From assembly GCF_000412995.1 (NCBI RefSeq), contig NZ_KE332512.1:999847-1063846 (forward strand): DNA of 64,000 nt. Reading direction: 5' to 3'. Positions within the stretch are counted from its first letter, which is position 1; each line of letters opens with the position of its first letter. This document shows, piece after piece, positions 62,996 through 64,000 of this stretch. The DNA comes from Treponema vincentii F0403. GTDB lineage: Bacteria > Spirochaetota > Spirochaetia > Treponematales > Treponemataceae. The notes below the pieces were generated by a model, which had not been told where the DNA came from, did not search any database, and saw only the letters and a program-made list of their open reading frames with translations. Made by a program: the position numbers and the translations under genes.

Positions 62996-63346
62996 TTACG
63001 CTAACAAATTGGGGCTGTCGTACCATAGGCGTTCAAGGTCGTAAAATTTCCGGGCGGTCGGACTCATTAGATGGACAACAATGGAACCGAAATCGAGCAG
63101 CTTCCATTCATCCCCGTCCGGGCTTTTTCTAATTGTCCGGTATTCTTCTATCTGCATCTCTTTCGCCGCTTCCATAATTTTACCTTCAAGACCGCCGGCT
63201 TGCTTTCCGCTCGATATAGTCGCAATAACAAAAAAATCAGTCCAAATATGAGCCGGCCGTAAATCGAGCACTACCACCGATTCCGCTTTAAGATCGCGCA
63301 GAAGCGTTCCGAATGTTAAAGCCGCCTGTTCAAAATTAACTTCCAT
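62996..63346 (-). CDS. rsfS: ribosome silencing factor RsfS
   Basis: Binds L14 and blocks subunit joining when nutrients are short. 116 residues with the Iojap-family blocks VVVLDLRPAHIWTDFFVIAT, DEWKLLDFGSIVVHLMSP and ARKFYDLERLWYD. Its neighbours are uvrB downstream and an LCP-family gene upstream; LytR-type gene and rsfS next to each other are common. No strong ribosome site is visible before the ATG. Confidence 0.96.
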   Translation of the reverse strand: MEVNFEQAALTFGTLLRDLKAESVVVLDLRPAHIWTDFFVIATISSGKQAGGLEGKIMEAAKEMQIEEYRTIRKSPDGDEWKLLDFGSIVVHLMSPTARKFYDLERLWYDSPNLLA

Positions 63347-63386
63347 ATATTCTTATATCCTCTCTTTAAAACCGCATATCATTGGT

Positions 63387-63421
63387 GAAAATCTCTCAAA
63401 CTTCGATTTTTAGAGATTTTC
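63387..63421. repeat. CTCTAAAAACT-family hairpin between the LCP gene and rsfS
   Basis: GAAAATCTCTCAAA and TTTTTAGAGATTTTCC with a short CTTCGA loop; one mismatch. It could weaken read-through from the LCP-family gene into rsfS on the minus strand. Confidence 0.6.
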
Positions 63422-63443
63422 CGATGTGTACAGCGGCGTTCTT

Positions 63444-64000
63444 TTATTTTTTTTGCCGTACCGAATACCCGTTAAAATCCTTACCGAGTATCAGAGTAAA
63501 ATCGACATTTGTTTCGCTGCCGGAATGATCATCACCGACTTGGGCGGATTCGATATTTTCGCAACGTACGACCTGCCCGACAATTTTTGCAACTGCCTCG
63601 TTGCCGATTCTATCGATTAAGACCGTATGTTCGACTCCCGTTTGCGACGCATTGCCGACACGGATAACGTCGTAACCGAAACTTTGATACAGCTCGGAGG
63701 CAGTCCGCGCGAGTCCGTTAATATCGGTTCCATTTAAAACTTCCAATGCATAAACCCGCTCCAACGTTGTTCCCTCTCTGGAGGCAAGCGCCGCAAGCGT
63801 CTGTCCGATAATTTCCTTTATCTGTTGGCCGTCGCGGAACGGGAAGAGTAACTCCTTTGAATCGACAATACGCACGGCGCCGGTTAACCGCTGAGGTACC
63901 AGCCGCTCCGAATCGATTTTACAAAGATATTCCAACAGCTGTTTTAAATTCCCCCCGCTCACATTGCTGTGCAGCAATGGGCTAAACACCTTAAACTGCT
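63444..64000 (-). CDS. LytR/CpsA/Psr family protein, C-terminal part (start beyond window)
   Basis: The frame is open to the right edge, so the N-terminus with the LCP catalytic domain is missing, or only its end is seen (SNVSGGNLKQLLEYLCKIDS). The visible region ends in a LytR C-terminal domain: VYALEVLNGTDINGLARTAS, YQSFGYDVIRVGNASQTGV and VGDDHSGSETNVDFTLILG. LCP enzymes attach glycopolymers to the wall; in diderm spirochaetes the substrate is unclear. It probably starts the operon with rsfS and uvrB. Confidence 0.82.
   Translation of the reverse strand, partial: QFKVFSPLLHSNVSGGNLKQLLEYLCKIDSERLVPQRLTGAVRIVDSKELLFPFRDGQQIKEIIGQTLAALASREGTTLERVYALEVLNGTDINGLARTASELYQSFGYDVIRVGNASQTGVEHTVLIDRIGNEAVAKIVGQVVRCENIESAQVGDDHSGSETNVDFTLILGKDFNGYSVRQKK

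Overview
The window looks like chromosome of a host-associated spirochaete of the genus Treponema. Evidence: the gene order rpmG - tRNA-Trp - secE - nusG - rplKAJL - rpoBC - rpsLG, which I recall as the Treponema pallidum order; an RpoB with Asn at the position of E. coli Ser531, the substitution linked to natural rifampicin resistance in treponemes; several Treponema-type lipoproteins and outer-membrane proteins; and a homopolymeric C tract in a promoter, a known treponemal phase-variation device. Intermediate GC and apparent butyrate-type metabolism suggest an oral Treponema of the vincentii/medium kind, but that species guess is inference.

Layout. 1-5170: yebC (cut by the window edge), a class-M-like sirtuin, an iron alcohol dehydrogenase and ligA. 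5183-9483: two solute-binding lipoproteins in tandem, an MFS carrier, and a class II aldolase with an apparently leaderless transcript. 9514-21981: one long minus-strand operon for translation and transcription machinery, starting at a near-consensus promoter next to tRNA-Thr and ending at a strong terminator after rpsG. 22084-29858: an unknown protein, a two-domain AAA ATPase, a duplicated YggT protein, a nucleoside phosphorylase and dnaE. 29967-35001: pcp, a PrsW-like membrane protease, clpP, an enlarged TK1-type kinase and an enlarged signal peptidase I. 35281-40424: a chemotaxis receptor behind a C14 promoter, then a TPR pair and rlmN. 40489-44199: two envelope proteins, an SDR and a flavodoxin. 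44217-45568: an AT-rich scar holding broken MerR and YfcC genes. 45625-51288: an AddB-like nuclease, a duplicated beta-rich envelope protein with a lipoprotein, and a PIN toxin module. 51307-56620: bcd-etfBA, an aldehyde dehydrogenase and a second toxin-antitoxin pair. 56777-64000: a cation exchanger, rsmE, a SprT-like fusion protein, uvrB, rsfS and part of an LCP-family gene.

How the genes work together. Bcd with EtfBA is the usual crotonyl-CoA to butyryl-CoA step. The aldehyde and alcohol dehydrogenases could handle related C2-C4 intermediates. The minus-strand ribosome/RNA polymerase cluster is the main housekeeping block. Envelope proteins, a chemoreceptor and solute-binding proteins make up most of the accessory content.

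The most interesting unexplained signals are intergenic. (1) Three full copies and one partial copy of a roughly 125-bp nested hairpin element lie directly after the dnaE and uvrB stop codons (26302-26427; 60663-61006). Its arms differ between copies but stay complementary, which is strong evidence for a conserved fold. (2) At least nine short hairpins built on CTCTAAAAACT / AGTTTTTAGAG sit at gene ends throughout the window. (3) A 145-bp nested hairpin lies at 43399-43543. (4) A 14-C tract spans the predicted start site of a consensus promoter at 35281-35323. All calls come from reading the sequence; no database search or folding program was run.
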